This document shows positions 36,036 to 45,075 of a DNA stretch of 64,000 nt, in pieces. This stretch comes from Microbulbifer sp. A4B17 (lineage in GTDB: Bacteria > Pseudomonadota > Gammaproteobacteria > Pseudomonadales > Cellvibrionaceae). Made by a program: the position numbers and the translations under genes. The stretch's first letter is position 1. Each line of letters begins with the position of its first letter. The stretch covers positions 692,501 through 756,500 of the forward strand of contig NZ_CP029064.1 of the NCBI RefSeq assembly GCF_003076275.1, given 5' to 3'. The notes beneath the pieces are model-generated. The model made no database searches. It was not told where the DNA came from and worked only from the letters and a program-made list of their open reading frames with translations.

Positions 36036-39000
36036 GCTTACTTGAGAGTGCGATTCAAAGAAATCGCAGCACTATTTGCCTGATGTTGCTGATTGTTTTA
36101 GTCGGCATTGTCGCGCGCGCAGCGATGACCATTGAGTCTAGCCCCGAGGTGAACCCCCCCTTTGTTATTGTGCAGGTTACTCACGAGGGAATTTCTCCGG
36201 AGGATGGTGTACGCCTGCTGGTTCGCCCTCTGGAAAAAGAAATTCGCGCGGTGGAGGGGGTAGTCGAGGTCATTGCAGTCGCCCGGGAGTCCCTTGTTTA
36301 TATCGTGGTTGAATTTGATTCTGCCATTGGTGTGGATGATGCTGTCGATGACATTCGCAATGCGGTGGAGCGAGCCAGGGCGGAGTTGCCTCGGGACGCC
36401 GATGAACCCACTGTGGAAGAAGTATCGGCACAACCTTTCCCAACCATTGTGGTTACCTTATCCGGCGAGCAGGCCAAAGAACGGGTTTTATTACGCACTG
36501 CCGAATTACTGAAGCGGAAGATCGAGAGTATTCCCGAAGTGCTTAGCGCTGACCTCCATGGCAATAGGGAGGAAGTGGTTGAGGCGGTGATTGATCCGGT
36601 GCGATTGGAGCACTATCAAATCACCAGTGCAGAGCTTATCAATGCGGTGTTGGGTAATAACTTATTAATTCCCGCAGGGGAGCTGGAAACCAATAGAGGC
36701 CGCTTTTCAGTAAAAGTACCGGGGTTGATTGAAACCGCTCAGGATGTCTATGACATCCCGCTCAAGAAATCCCGTGATGGCGTTGTGACTCTGGGTGCCG
36801 TCACTGATATTCGCAGAACCTTTAAGGATGCTGTGAGTTATACCAGCATCAATGGCCGCCCGGGGCTCGCGATTAATGTAGAAAAACGCAACGATGCCAG
36901 CTCTGTCGATGTAGCGGATAAGGTTCGGGAGGTTGTACAGGCTGAAATCGGTGTACTGCCACAGGGTATTACTGTCGAGTTTGTCTTTGACCAGTCCGGC
37001 TTTGCACGGGATATGGTCAGTGAGATGCAGGGAAATATTCTGACAGCAATGCTGCTGATAATGATTATTGTCGTTGCCGCTCTCGGTTTCCGATCGGGAA
37101 TTCTGGTGGGGCTGGGAGTGCCCTTCTCTTTGCTGTTTGGCTCCATCATCACCTGGTATCTGGGTTACTCCTTTAACTTTATGGTGATGTTCGGGATGCT
37201 GCTGGCTCTCGGTATGTTAATTGATGGGTCCATTGTAATTACCGAGTTTGCCGATCGAAAAATGGCCGAGGGATTATCAGCAAGGGAGGCCTATATTGCA
37301 TCCGTTAGCCGGATGTTCTGGCCGGTGGTTGCTTCAACGGCGACTACCCTCGCAGCATTTTTGCCGATCATGTTGTGGCCCGGGGTAGTGGGGGATTTCA
37401 TGCGCTACCTGCCCGTTACAGTATTTGCTGTATTGGCGGGCTCGCTTCTCTACGCTCTATTTTTTGCCCCTGTCCTGGGCTCTCTGTTTGGCAAGAGCGC
37501 AATGGATGCCTCTACCCGTAACTATTTGAGCCAGCTGGAAGATGGGTTGCCTCGGGCTCTGCCCGGAGTTACCGGATGGTATGCCCGACTTATTGAGACG
37601 GTACTAAAGCGCCCACTAAGCGGGTTCCTCACGACCATCGCCATACTGGTAGCTATCTTTATCGGTTTTATCAATTTTGGTGCGGGAGTTGAGTTTTTCA
37701 CCGACACAGAAGAGCAATACGGTAATGTGGAAATTAGGGCCCAGGGCAATCTGTCCATGGAGGAGAAAAAAGCCCTGGTGGTGCAGGTTGAAAGAGCCGT
37801 TCTCAGTGTTCCCGAAGTCAGGATAGCTCATACCACAATTGGTTCTGGGGGAATTTCTGGTAACACTGACCGCTCTCCTGACCAGATTGCCAATATGTTG
37901 GTCGAGCTTTATCCCGCGGAAGAGCGTGAACGGCGCAGCCGCGATATTTTTGAAGATATCCGTACGCGCACCGCAGATTTTGCCGGAATTAAAGTAACGG
38001 CAAATGTGATGGAGGGTGGGCCGCCGGTAGGAAAGGATATTGTTCTGGAGTTGCGCAGCCAGAATTACGAGCAACTATTGCTGGAAACCTGGCGACTACA
38101 CCGCGCAATGGAGGAAATTGGTGGGTTGAGAGATATTGTAAACACCGCTCCACTACCCGGTATTGAATGGGAAGTGAAAGTTGATCGTGCCAAGGCCGCA
38201 CTGTATGGCGCCGACCTCACTGAAGTTGGTAGAGCGGTGCAGTTGGTTACCAATGGCGTTCGAGTTGCAGAGTATCGACCCGATGATACCGATGAAGAAG
38301 TAGATATACGTATCAGATACCCAAGAAGTGCCAGAGGTATAGCTGCACTCGATCAGCTAAAAGTGAATACTGCGCAGGGTACGGTTCCCATCAGCAGTTT
38401 TGTGCACACAGAAGCCATGCCCAAAGTCGATAAGATTGAACGAATCGATGGAATTACCCGTATGCAAATTAAGGCTGATGCACAAGAGGGGGTTCTGCCG
38501 GATGACAAAGTGAAAGAGATAAGGAAATGGCTGCAGAGTAACCCGGTAGATAACAGAGTTGAGCTGTTATTCCGTGGAGCCGATGAGGAGCAGAGTGAGT
38601 CTTTTCAATTCCTGGGGATAGCCTTTATTCTGGCCTTGTTTTTAATGTTTATTTTGCTAGTGACCCAGTTTAATAGCTTTTATCAGTCCTTGTTAGTTCT
38701 CTCCTCTGTGATCATGTCCACCTTGGGGGTGATGTTTGGCCTGCTCATAACACAGAGTACTTTTAGTGTGATTATGACTGGGGTAGGTATTGTGGCCTTG
38801 GCTGGGATTGTGGTGAACAACAACATCGTACTGATAGATACTTATAACTTTGTGCGAAAAAATGAACCGAGTCTCACGCCAGCTGAGGCTGTGGTAAAGG
38901 CATCGACGCAGAGGTTGCGTCCGGTCTTTTTGACAACGGCGACGACGATCCTCGGTTTGTTACCTCTAGCATTGGGAGTCAGTGTGGATATGGTTGGGCG

Positions 39001-39181
39001 TAATGTCGTTGTCGATGGGGTGATAGCCTCTTTTTGGGTGAAGCTTGCCAGTGCTATCGTTTACGGACTTACCTTTTCCACCTTACTGACTTTATTGGTC
39101 ACTCCCATTATGTTGGTGCTACCGGGTCGTTCCAACAAGAAGGTGAATCCAGAGGGAGCTATTAAACCGATAGGAAGTTAG
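36032..39181 (+). CDS. RND family efflux permease
   Basis: A 1049-residue proton-driven exporter of the AcrB/HAE family. It has the 12-helix layout with two large periplasmic loops (about 35-330 and 555-860). In helix 4 the motif reads LGMLIDGSIVI, so only one of the two Asp residues of the AcrB-type DD pair is present; the second is Gly. In helix 10 the sequence is LAGIVVNNNIVLID, without the Lys of AcrB. This pattern occurs in divergent HAE branches, so function need not be lost, but the proton relay differs from AcrB. Substrate unknown. Co-translated with the adaptor. Confidence 0.92.
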   Translation: MSLLESAIQRNRSTICLMLLIVLVGIVARAAMTIESSPEVNPPFVIVQVTHEGISPEDGVRLLVRPLEKEIRAVEGVVEVIAVARESLVYIVVEFDSAIGVDDAVDDIRNAVERARAELPRDADEPTVEEVSAQPFPTIVVTLSGEQAKERVLLRTAELLKRKIESIPEVLSADLHGNREEVVEAVIDPVRLEHYQITSAELINAVLGNNLLIPAGELETNRGRFSVKVPGLIETAQDVYDIPLKKSRDGVVTLGAVTDIRRTFKDAVSYTSINGRPGLAINVEKRNDASSVDVADKVREVVQAEIGVLPQGITVEFVFDQSGFARDMVSEMQGNILTAMLLIMIIVVAALGFRSGILVGLGVPFSLLFGSIITWYLGYSFNFMVMFGMLLALGMLIDGSIVITEFADRKMAEGLSAREAYIASVSRMFWPVVASTATTLAAFLPIMLWPGVVGDFMRYLPVTVFAVLAGSLLYALFFAPVLGSLFGKSAMDASTRNYLSQLEDGLPRALPGVTGWYARLIETVLKRPLSGFLTTIAILVAIFIGFINFGAGVEFFTDTEEQYGNVEIRAQGNLSMEEKKALVVQVERAVLSVPEVRIAHTTIGSGGISGNTDRSPDQIANMLVELYPAEERERRSRDIFEDIRTRTADFAGIKVTANVMEGGPPVGKDIVLELRSQNYEQLLLETWRLHRAMEEIGGLRDIVNTAPLPGIEWEVKVDRAKAALYGADLTEVGRAVQLVTNGVRVAEYRPDDTDEEVDIRIRYPRSARGIAALDQLKVNTAQGTVPISSFVHTEAMPKVDKIERIDGITRMQIKADAQEGVLPDDKVKEIRKWLQSNPVDNRVELLFRGADEEQSESFQFLGIAFILALFLMFILLVTQFNSFYQSLLVLSSVIMSTLGVMFGLLITQSTFSVIMTGVGIVALAGIVVNNNIVLIDTYNFVRKNEPSLTPAEAVVKASTQRLRPVFLTTATTILGLLPLALGVSVDMVGRNVVVDGVIASFWVKLASAIVYGLTFSTLLTLLVTPIMLVLPGRSNKKVNPEGAIKPIGS

Positions 39182-39227
39182 TAATCGATGAAGGAGTACC
39201 CTAGCACATAATTAGTGATCACATTTT

Positions 39228-39255
39228 CCGGGGGCTTAAGCCCCCGTTTTTATAG
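39228..39255 (+). terminator. Terminator of the RND operon
   Basis: CGGGGGCTTAAGCCCCCG hairpin followed by TTTTTATAG. It lies between the permease stop and the kinase start; the open frame of the kinase gene running back to 39215 crosses it, which argues for the start at 39266. Confidence 0.88.
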
Positions 39256-39265
39256 CGGGGGGGTT

Positions 39266-40201
39266 ATGAATAAGGATCAATGGCCCGTTGAGGTTTTAGA
39301 GCGCTGCGGACAGCTACAGTCGAGCCTCAAGGGTCCTTTCAGGGATTTATTACGAGAGCATCAATTACCGGACGATTTCTTTCCTGTACTCGGTCAAACT
39401 TTTCTTCCACTGGCTGTTTGGTTACTAAATCGCTTTAAGCGCAGTAATCCGTTAGTGATTGGCATTAGTGGGGGGCAGGGCACCGGTAAATCTACATTGG
39501 CTGATGTGTGGCAGCGTATTTACCAGGAAATGGGTTATCGCTGCTGTACTTTGTCTCTGGATGATATCTATTTAACCATGGAGCAGCGCCGGGACCTGGC
39601 CGCAAAGATACACCCTTTACTGGAGACTCGTGGTGTGCCCGGAACTCATGATATTGACTTGGGAATCAATACTCTCAAGGCTCTGTGTTCAGCTGGCAAA
39701 GACTCGGCTATTACTTTGCCTAGATTTGATAAGGGGTGTGATGATCGCATAGCTGAGCGTTTGTGGCCCGTATCCAAAGGGGAAATGGATATTGTTTTAT
39801 TCGAAGGTTGGTGTCTCGGCGCTAAACCTTCATTTGCTTCTGAAGTTCCATTAAATGAAATGGAATACAGAGAGGATCTTTCTGGTGAGTGGCGAAACTA
39901 TGTAAATCAGCAGCTCGCAGGTGCTTACCAAGACCTTTTTTCACTCATTGATGTATGGGTTATGCTCAAAGCGCCGAGCATGCAATGCATTGTTGAGTGG
40001 CGCAAGTTGCAGGAGCACAAACTCAGGGCTCGTTCGGGAATGGGAATGACAGATCAGCAGGTTATGCGGTTCGTACAACACTATGAAAGAGTGACGCGGA
40101 ATTTACTAAAGGATATGCCAAGCTGGGCTGATTGCGTTATTGAGTTGGGGGAAGATCATCAGGTAAAGGATGTGAAACTGAGAGCAGAGCGCTCCCGGTG
40201 A
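39266..40201 (+). CDS. P-loop kinase, D-glycerate 3-kinase type
   Basis: A 311-residue cytoplasmic kinase with a Walker A motif GGQGTGKS at 69-76, a LSLDDIYLT segment near 108 and LFEGWCLG near 187. These fit the D-glycerate 3-kinase (GLYK-like, related to E. coli YggC) subgroup of the PRK/pantothenate-kinase-like family. The likely reaction is ATP plus D-glycerate to 3-phosphoglycerate. The ATG at 39266 follows a G-rich stretch (GGGGGGG) and avoids the upstream terminator. It stands alone and ends at a perfect hairpin. Substrate assignment is by family resemblance only. Confidence 0.82.
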   Translation: MNKDQWPVEVLERCGQLQSSLKGPFRDLLREHQLPDDFFPVLGQTFLPLAVWLLNRFKRSNPLVIGISGGQGTGKSTLADVWQRIYQEMGYRCCTLSLDDIYLTMEQRRDLAAKIHPLLETRGVPGTHDIDLGINTLKALCSAGKDSAITLPRFDKGCDDRIAERLWPVSKGEMDIVLFEGWCLGAKPSFASEVPLNEMEYREDLSGEWRNYVNQQLAGAYQDLFSLIDVWVMLKAPSMQCIVEWRKLQEHKLRARSGMGMTDQQVMRFVQHYERVTRNLLKDMPSWADCVIELGEDHQVKDVKLRAERSR

Positions 40202-40232
40202 GTTTAAACCCTGGCTTCGCCAGGGTTTAAAC
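40202..40232. terminator. Perfect hairpin between convergent genes
   Basis: GTTTAAACCCTGGC, loop TTC, GCCAGGGTTTAAAC: a perfect 14-base stem between the convergent kinase and AlgP-like genes. AT-rich arms give weak T runs on both sides, fitting a bidirectional terminator. Confidence 0.75.
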
Positions 40233-40266
40233 TGGCTGAATAAATCAGCTTTGATTGAGCGCTGGC

Positions 40267-41142
40267 TTACTTAGCCTTGGGCGGACGACCGCGACCACGC
40301 TTCACAGGAGCAGCTTCAGTTGTTGCTGCGGCTGCGGTTTCTGCTTTTTTGGGGCGCCCTGGCTTTTTCTTTGCGGTTTCCGCTTTTGCTGGGCGACCGG
40401 GCTTCTTTTGTGCGGATTCTGCCTTTGGTGGGCGACCGCGACCGCGTTTTACAGGAGAAGCTTCAGTTGCTGCGGCTGCGGTCTCTGCTTTTTTGGGCCG
40501 ACCTGGCTTTTTCTTTGCGGTTTCCGCTTTTGCTGGACGACCGGGCTTCTTTTTGGTTTCAGTGGTATCTTTTTTGGGGCGGCCAGGCTTTTTCTTAACT
40601 TCTTCGGTCTTAGCTGGACGACCGGGCTTCTTCTTAGCAGCGGTAGCTTTCTTCTTATCAGCAGCAGCGGCTTTTTTAGTGGCAGCGGCAGCTTTCTTCG
40701 CTTCGGTAGCGGCTTTCTTCTTCTCGACAGCTGCCAGTTTCTTGGCTACAGCAGCTTCTTCTTTAGCAACGATCTTAGCTACTTGAGAAGCCAGCTTGTT
40801 GGCAGCTTTGATTTCAGCCAGTTCATTCTTGGCTTCAGTTGCTGCAGTTTTGGCTTCAGTTGCAGCAGTTTTAGCTGCGGCAGCGGCTTCACGCGCTTTT
40901 TTCAGCTGCTGCTGTTGAGCAGCAGTTTTTTTCTTAGCTCTAACAGTCGCTACTTTATCCTGAGTAGTTTTTGCTTTAGCAGCAGCCTTCTTGGCACTGT
41001 TTGCCAATTTCTCGGCATTGGCAGTTGCGTCCTTTTCCTGTTTGAGGCGGGCGCTTTCCAGTTTAGCGGTAAGGGAGCGCAGCTCCGCTTCCAGTTTTGC
41101 GACGTCGCTGGTAGCGACTTGTGTAGCTTTTTTAGTAGCCAT
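40267..41142 (-). CDS. algP: AlgP-like / histone H1-like KPGRP repeat protein
   Basis: A 291-residue, extremely Lys/Ala-rich protein. An N-terminal coiled coil (about 10-70) is followed by Ala/Lys-rich helices and then a tail (about 170-291). The tail has six KPGRP repeats and two RGRGRP repeats, all AT-hook-like cores. It resembles Pseudomonas AlgP, a histone-H1-like protein linked to alginate regulation, and should bind DNA non-specifically or at AT-rich sites. Part of the tail (the unit from AETAKKKPGRPKK to RGRGRPPKA) is duplicated almost exactly, so copy number may vary between strains. The complementary strand has a 302-codon shadow frame caused by codon bias. The upstream AT-rich region holds a perfect inverted repeat. 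Confidence 0.85.
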   Translation of the reverse strand: MATKKATQVATSDVAKLEAELRSLTAKLESARLKQEKDATANAEKLANSAKKAAAKAKTTQDKVATVRAKKKTAAQQQQLKKAREAAAAAKTAATEAKTAATEAKNELAEIKAANKLASQVAKIVAKEEAAVAKKLAAVEKKKAATEAKKAAAATKKAAAADKKKATAAKKKPGRPAKTEEVKKKPGRPKKDTTETKKKPGRPAKAETAKKKPGRPKKAETAAAATEASPVKRGRGRPPKAESAQKKPGRPAKAETAKKKPGRPKKAETAAAATTEAAPVKRGRGRPPKAK

Positions 41143-41350
41143 TTAAATATCCCTGCAAAATGAATTGTTTTAGTAAGTGGGGGCATTCCTATCAATTATT
41201 CTCAGCCATCTTTAACGGAAATTTGCACCGTTTAAGATGTTTGTTTTCGGCAGAAAACAATTGATAGTGAGTCCCCCCAAGCTAGCGGCGCTAATTGCAG
41301 CTTATTTGTATACCTAATTGCAAGTCCTTTGGATGGTTTTTTTCTATTTA

Positions 41351-41378
41351 ATGTAAAAAAAATGTCTTTTTTTTACAT
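41351..41378. repeat. Perfect A/T-rich inverted repeat upstream of algP-like gene
   Basis: ATGTAAAAAAAA, loop TGTC, TTTTTTTTACAT: a 12-base perfect stem about 210 bases before the AlgP-like start. It could be a terminator in either direction or a protein-binding palindrome. Confidence 0.75.
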
Positions 41379-42260
41379 ATTTTTCAGTTAAGGGCCATTC
41401 GAACTGTGTTTTTGATCTTTCGGGGAACTTGAAAGCGCTCACTACAAGTGATTCTTTATTGCCAATATTCGCTGTATCAAATCAGGATCTATGGCGTTAA
41501 ATAGTTGAGTAAATTTGTAAGTTTTATGAACCTGTTGGTTTAGTTGTTTTGACTTTTGCACTTGGAGTTTGTTTGCTGATGATAGTTTCGCGTGGTTGGT
41601 TATCAGCGGGCTTGATTAACAAAACTTAACTGCATGCTTTCACTCTCACGAGTTCACAAGCAGTTATCCAATAGCTGGTTTTGTTATCCAATGTATACGT
41701 GATATTCGCATTGGGGAAGCTGAATGGTGTCAAGTTGTTAGCGATAGCGTGAATCCTTTTTTGGTACCTCTGGTCTCTATAAGGAATTAAAACTGCGTAC
41801 ATACATCCATTTAGTGTAAGTAAAGCGCCGTATTTAAGTACTAACCACTCGTAGGTTGCTTCACGCTTGATAGTTGGTTATAGGCCTATTCCAATACTGC
41901 GGCCAGGTTTACTTTTGTACGATGACCAGTGGATCAGTGACAAACCATGTTACATCCAAGTGCTTATGAGGATGGGCTTGTGTTTGTTTCTGGTTTCCAC
42001 TTTGAGGTCTTTTAAAGTATTGCGAAAGCGAGCGCTTGGTCCCAATTCTTGTAGTTTTGCTATAGCGTGACATCGCTGGTTGCTATTACCTGTGTTGGCG
42101 AGGTGTAGCTGGCCAGATGAATGTGTTATCAGAAGTAATTTGGATGAAGATTCACTTATAACCAGGCTTATTGATATTTTTATGGGCAATAGTTCTGTTT
42201 GAGTTTGATTTGTAATTGAAGGCAGCTTTTAAAAAGACTAGCGATGGGGCTTTAGTTGAG

Positions 42261-42288
42261 CCCAGTAACAGGGTACACCTGCTACTGG
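42261..42288 (-). terminator. Hairpin downstream of hypothetical gene
   Basis: CCCAGTA, A, CAGG, loop GTACA, CCTG, C, TACTGGG: an 11-pair stem with one internal mismatch, located about 30 bases after the stop of the minus-strand gene at 42315. There is no T run. Confidence 0.45.
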
Positions 42289-42314
42289 GGATGTATAGAA
42301 GTTGTCTATAAGGT

Positions 42315-42719
42315 TTATAGTGGGCCGTAGGGCAAGTAGCGATTATTGGAATTCTGGCGAATCCATAACAGCTGCTCTTTCGTTAATGGGGTAGAGCGTT
42401 TCTTGAGTACTTTGGCTAGAGGGATCACTGCGGACTCAGCGCCAGCATCCCAGCCGGGTAGTTTCATCTCTGCCTGGGTAAAGAAACGGATCAGTTGCCA
42501 TAGTTGGGTGCTGCTCCAATTCTCACTTTCCTCAATCCAGTGTTGAGCGGGGAGGCGAATAAGTGTTGAGGGCACCGTTTTAATAACTTCTATTGATTCA
42601 TTGAAAGGTTTATCTGATTCAGCAATTTCGATAAGTCTGAGTAACTGCTCCCGGTTGAACTCGTCTTTGGTTTCATTTTGTGGGCCACTTACCTGTGGCT
42701 CCCAGGCTCCTACGCTCAT
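42315..42719 (-). CDS. Conserved-looking hypothetical protein
   Basis: A 134-residue soluble protein with no signal peptide or membrane helix. It is helical and Trp-rich, with WIEESENWSSTQLWQL near residues 62-77 and a C-terminal NRYLPYGPL. I do not recognise the family. The sequence composition is normal for this genome and codon use is protein-like, so it is a likely real gene. It stands alone, divergent from mgsA, and its stop is followed by a hairpin. Confidence 0.7.
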   Translation of the reverse strand: MSVGAWEPQVSGPQNETKDEFNREQLLRLIEIAESDKPFNESIEVIKTVPSTLIRLPAQHWIEESENWSSTQLWQLIRFFTQAEMKLPGWDAGAESAVIPLAKVLKKRSTPLTKEQLLWIRQNSNNRYLPYGPL

Positions 42720-42975
42720 ACTTACTCCTTATAAGGGTCCAGTTTCTTCTTGCATTATAGCGAGGAGGAAAACGTTCTGGGGGAACATACCGTAGATAAC
42801 AATGCATAAAGGGGGTCTAAGTTGGTCGGTAATATCACAGTGAATCTACATGGTTTGCCCCTGAGGGATTTTAGAGTCCCGAGCTGCGATAACAGGGACT
42901 AAACATGCGGGAAAATCAAATATATAGGTTTTCATTTGAGATACTATAGAGGAGACTCTTAATGTTGAGGTCCAA

Positions 42976-43428
42976 ATGGAATTTATAGCTAAAGCGCTGC
43001 CGGCGACTAAGCGTGTGGCTCTGGTAGCCCACGATAACCGCAAAGATGCCATGATCCAGTGGTGCCTTAGGCACCGCAATTTGCTCAAACAACACCAGTT
43101 AATAGCTACGGGTACCACTGGTGGGAAAATAGAGGATGCAACGGGTTTAAGTGTTGAGAAGCTCTTAAGTGGTCCCTTGGGTGGGGATCAGCAACTTGGG
43201 GCGAGGATCAGCGAGGGGCAGGTGGATATACTGATATTCTTCTGGGATCCCTTTGAACCCATGCCTCATGACCCGGACGTCAAGGCATTGCTACGTATTG
43301 CTGCAGCTTGGAATATCCCTGTGGCTTGTAACCAGAGCAGTGCGGACATGATGGTACAGTCACCATTAATGAACCAGGCTTTTGAGCATGAAGTGCCTGA
43401 CTATCACAGCTATCTAGCAGGGCGTTAG
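42976..43428 (+). CDS. mgsA: Methylglyoxal synthase
   Basis: A 150-residue enzyme converting dihydroxyacetone phosphate to methylglyoxal and phosphate, a bypass of lower glycolysis under phosphate stress. Family motifs are clear: VALVAHDNRKDAM with His19, TGTTGGKIEDATGL near 45-58, SGPLGGDQQLGARI near 65-78 and the catalytic FFWDPFEPMPHDPD near 88-101. Length matches E. coli MgsA (152). GAGG eight bases before the ATG at 42976 supports the start. It is a single gene. The following exbD gene is about 185 bases away. Confidence 0.96.
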   Translation: MEFIAKALPATKRVALVAHDNRKDAMIQWCLRHRNLLKQHQLIATGTTGGKIEDATGLSVEKLLSGPLGGDQQLGARISEGQVDILIFFWDPFEPMPHDPDVKALLRIAAAWNIPVACNQSSADMMVQSPLMNQAFEHEVPDYHSYLAGR

Positions 43429-43613
43429 TCGGAATTTCTGCTTAAAATTTGATCTTTCTTGCTGGTTCAATTCTGTAACTTATTGATTTTTAAGGTTTAT
43501 TTATCTGGATTGATGCTCGCACTTGCAATGCTTGCGAAATCGCGGCAATCTTGCCCACCAGATTAGACCGGTCAATCCGGCACCCATGATATTTGAAAAT
43601 TGCACGGTGTTTT

Positions 43614-44039
43614 ATGAGTAGACGACGCGGAAAGGCCGTAGAAGAAGAAAAGGCGGATATCGACCTGACGCCCATGTTGGACGTTGTGTTTATCATGTTG
43701 ATCTTCTTTATCGTGACTGCTTCATTTGTTAAAGAGAAGGCGTTGGACGTAAATGTGCCTGATCCCAATGATACTAACGAAGCTCCGCCAAATGATGATA
43801 TGCAGAATATTCTGTTGATCGTTAGTGCAAATGATGAAATTACCCTTGCGGATGGTAGCCGTATCGACAGCCGTGCAGTTCGAGCTCGTATCGCTCAGAT
43901 GTATGCTGAGAACCCGCAGGCAATGGTAATTGTACGTGCGCACAACAAGTCCAGTGCGGACACTTACGTACAGATTGCAGACGCAGCGAAGGAAGTGAGC
44001 CTGGGTATTCAGGTGTCCCTGGTACCTTACGAGGACTAA
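43614..44039 (+). CDS. exbD: ExbD/TolR family biopolymer transport protein (orphan)
   Basis: A 141-residue inner-membrane protein of the ExbD/TolR family, the partner of ExbB/TolQ in proton-driven machines. A basic N-terminus is followed by the helix DIDLTPMLDVVFIMLIFF with the proton-carrying Asp23. A periplasmic domain with the C-terminal TYVQIADAAKEVSLGIQVSLV follows. The ATG at 43614 gives a standard N-terminus. No exbB or tonB gene is adjacent, so it must use a partner encoded elsewhere. The only ExbB-type gene in the window is at 58672. A strong terminator follows. Confidence 0.92.
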   Translation: MSRRRGKAVEEEKADIDLTPMLDVVFIMLIFFIVTASFVKEKALDVNVPDPNDTNEAPPNDDMQNILLIVSANDEITLADGSRIDSRAVRARIAQMYAENPQAMVIVRAHNKSSADTYVQIADAAKEVSLGIQVSLVPYED

Positions 44040-44064
44040 GTTTCCCGGTGAGTTACGCACGCTT

Positions 44065-44092
44065 AAAAAGCCAGCAATATGCTGGCTTTTTT
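44065..44092 (+). terminator. Terminator of exbD
   Basis: AAAAAGCCAGC, loop AATAT, GCTGGCTTTTTT: a stem with a T run, about 25 bases after the exbD stop. Confidence 0.92.
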
Positions 44093-44163
44093 CGTTTGTG
44101 AATTATGATTTTGAACTGGTCATAAATTGGGGTATTTAAGTACCCCTCAAATGGAATCTGATA

Positions 44164-44946
44164 TCAGAATTCTGAACGAATTGCCCAGAGATCGGGGAAA
44201 ACGGGTCTAAATAGGGTTCCCTGTAAATAACCTACCCCGCTTGAGCCACCAGTCCCCATTTTCCTACCAATTGTTCGCTCGACCATTTTTACATGTCGGT
44301 AACGCCACTGTTGTAACGAAGTATCGATGTCCACCAGAGCCTCACAGATTTCACTTACCAGTGGATCATTCCGATAGACATCGATCAGTATTTTCTGGAC
44401 GGCTGAAGAAGGCTCCGCAACTTGGCTAAAATCCCTTTCAAGCTCAGTAGTGGGTACCTTATGCCCCTCGTGAACCAAAAAGTTTAGGAAAGCGTCCCAA
44501 AGGGTCGGCGCCTCAAGGCGCTTCATCAAGCGCTGGTAGTGCTCTGAGCCAGGGGTATAGTTTTCCAGTTTTTTCGGGTCCTTGGCTCCGTAGAGAAATT
44601 CCAACTCGCGAAACTGGTACGACTGAAAACCACTAGCTGTGGATAGTCGATCGCGGAAAGACATAAACTCCAGTGGGGTGAGGGTTTCCAGGATATCGAC
44701 CTGTTGAATTAATGTACGATAAATTGTGTCGACACGTTTTAGCGTATGCAAAGCGCGATTGCGATCCCCTGCGTTGAACAGTCGCACCAGGAAGTCCAGT
44801 TCATGCAGCATTTGCTTGAACCAGAGCTCGTAGCTTTGATGAATAGTAATGAAAAGTAGTTCGTCGTGCTCGGGGCCATCGGAAAGGGGTTTCTGGCACT
44901 GCAAAAGCTCGTCTACTTTTAGGTAAGAGCTATAAGTTATTGTCAT
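44164..44946 (-). CDS. kynA: Tryptophan 2,3-dioxygenase
   Basis: A 260-residue haem dioxygenase opening the indole ring of L-tryptophan to give N-formylkynurenine, the first step of the kynurenine pathway. Landmarks: TIHQSYELWFKQ with distal His36, SGFQSYQFRELEF with substrate-carboxylate Arg113, and RYRHVKMVER with the haem ligand His218. The C-terminal GTGGSSGVGYL loop closes the active site. AGGAAG lies nine bases before the ATG at 44946. Kynurenine formamidase and kynureninase genes are not next to it, so the rest of the pathway lies elsewhere or is absent. Confidence 0.95.
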   Translation of the reverse strand: MTITYSSYLKVDELLQCQKPLSDGPEHDELLFITIHQSYELWFKQMLHELDFLVRLFNAGDRNRALHTLKRVDTIYRTLIQQVDILETLTPLEFMSFRDRLSTASGFQSYQFRELEFLYGAKDPKKLENYTPGSEHYQRLMKRLEAPTLWDAFLNFLVHEGHKVPTTELERDFSQVAEPSSAVQKILIDVYRNDPLVSEICEALVDIDTSLQQWRYRHVKMVERTIGRKMGTGGSSGVGYLQGTLFRPVFPDLWAIRSEF

Positions 44947-45075
44947 AGTCAGCTGCTTCCTGAGTGTGTTTTGACCAGTTACAAAATAATGCTCTCTTTA
45001 GCCGGTATGGATCAAAACAAAAGTTACGGCAAAGTGATTAATATTGGACCCATTATAAAGCCCGGAGCTCTTTGA

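Larger units (their letters stand above)
41143..42314. other. 1.17 kb gene-poor region upstream of algP-like gene
   Basis: No credible coding region. A plus-strand frame at 41867-42070 (67 codons) has no ribosome-binding site or recognisable domain. Visible structures are the perfect A/T inverted repeat at 41351-41378 and a hairpin CCCAGTA-CAGG/CCTG-TACTGGG at 42261-42288 after the neighbouring minus-strand gene. The remaining kilobase shows no RNA gene that I can name. Its size is unusual for this compact window, so an untranslated RNA or decayed genes are possible. Confidence 0.5.

Noticed and set aside
40255-41163. A 302-codon plus-strand frame rich in Phe, Ser, Gly and Cys
   Set aside because: It is the complement of the Lys/Ala-rich AlgP-like gene; the composition follows from that gene's codon use and there is no start signal.
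41867-42070. A 67-codon plus-strand frame in the long gap
   Set aside because: No ribosome-binding site, no recognisable domain, and the surrounding sequence looks non-coding.
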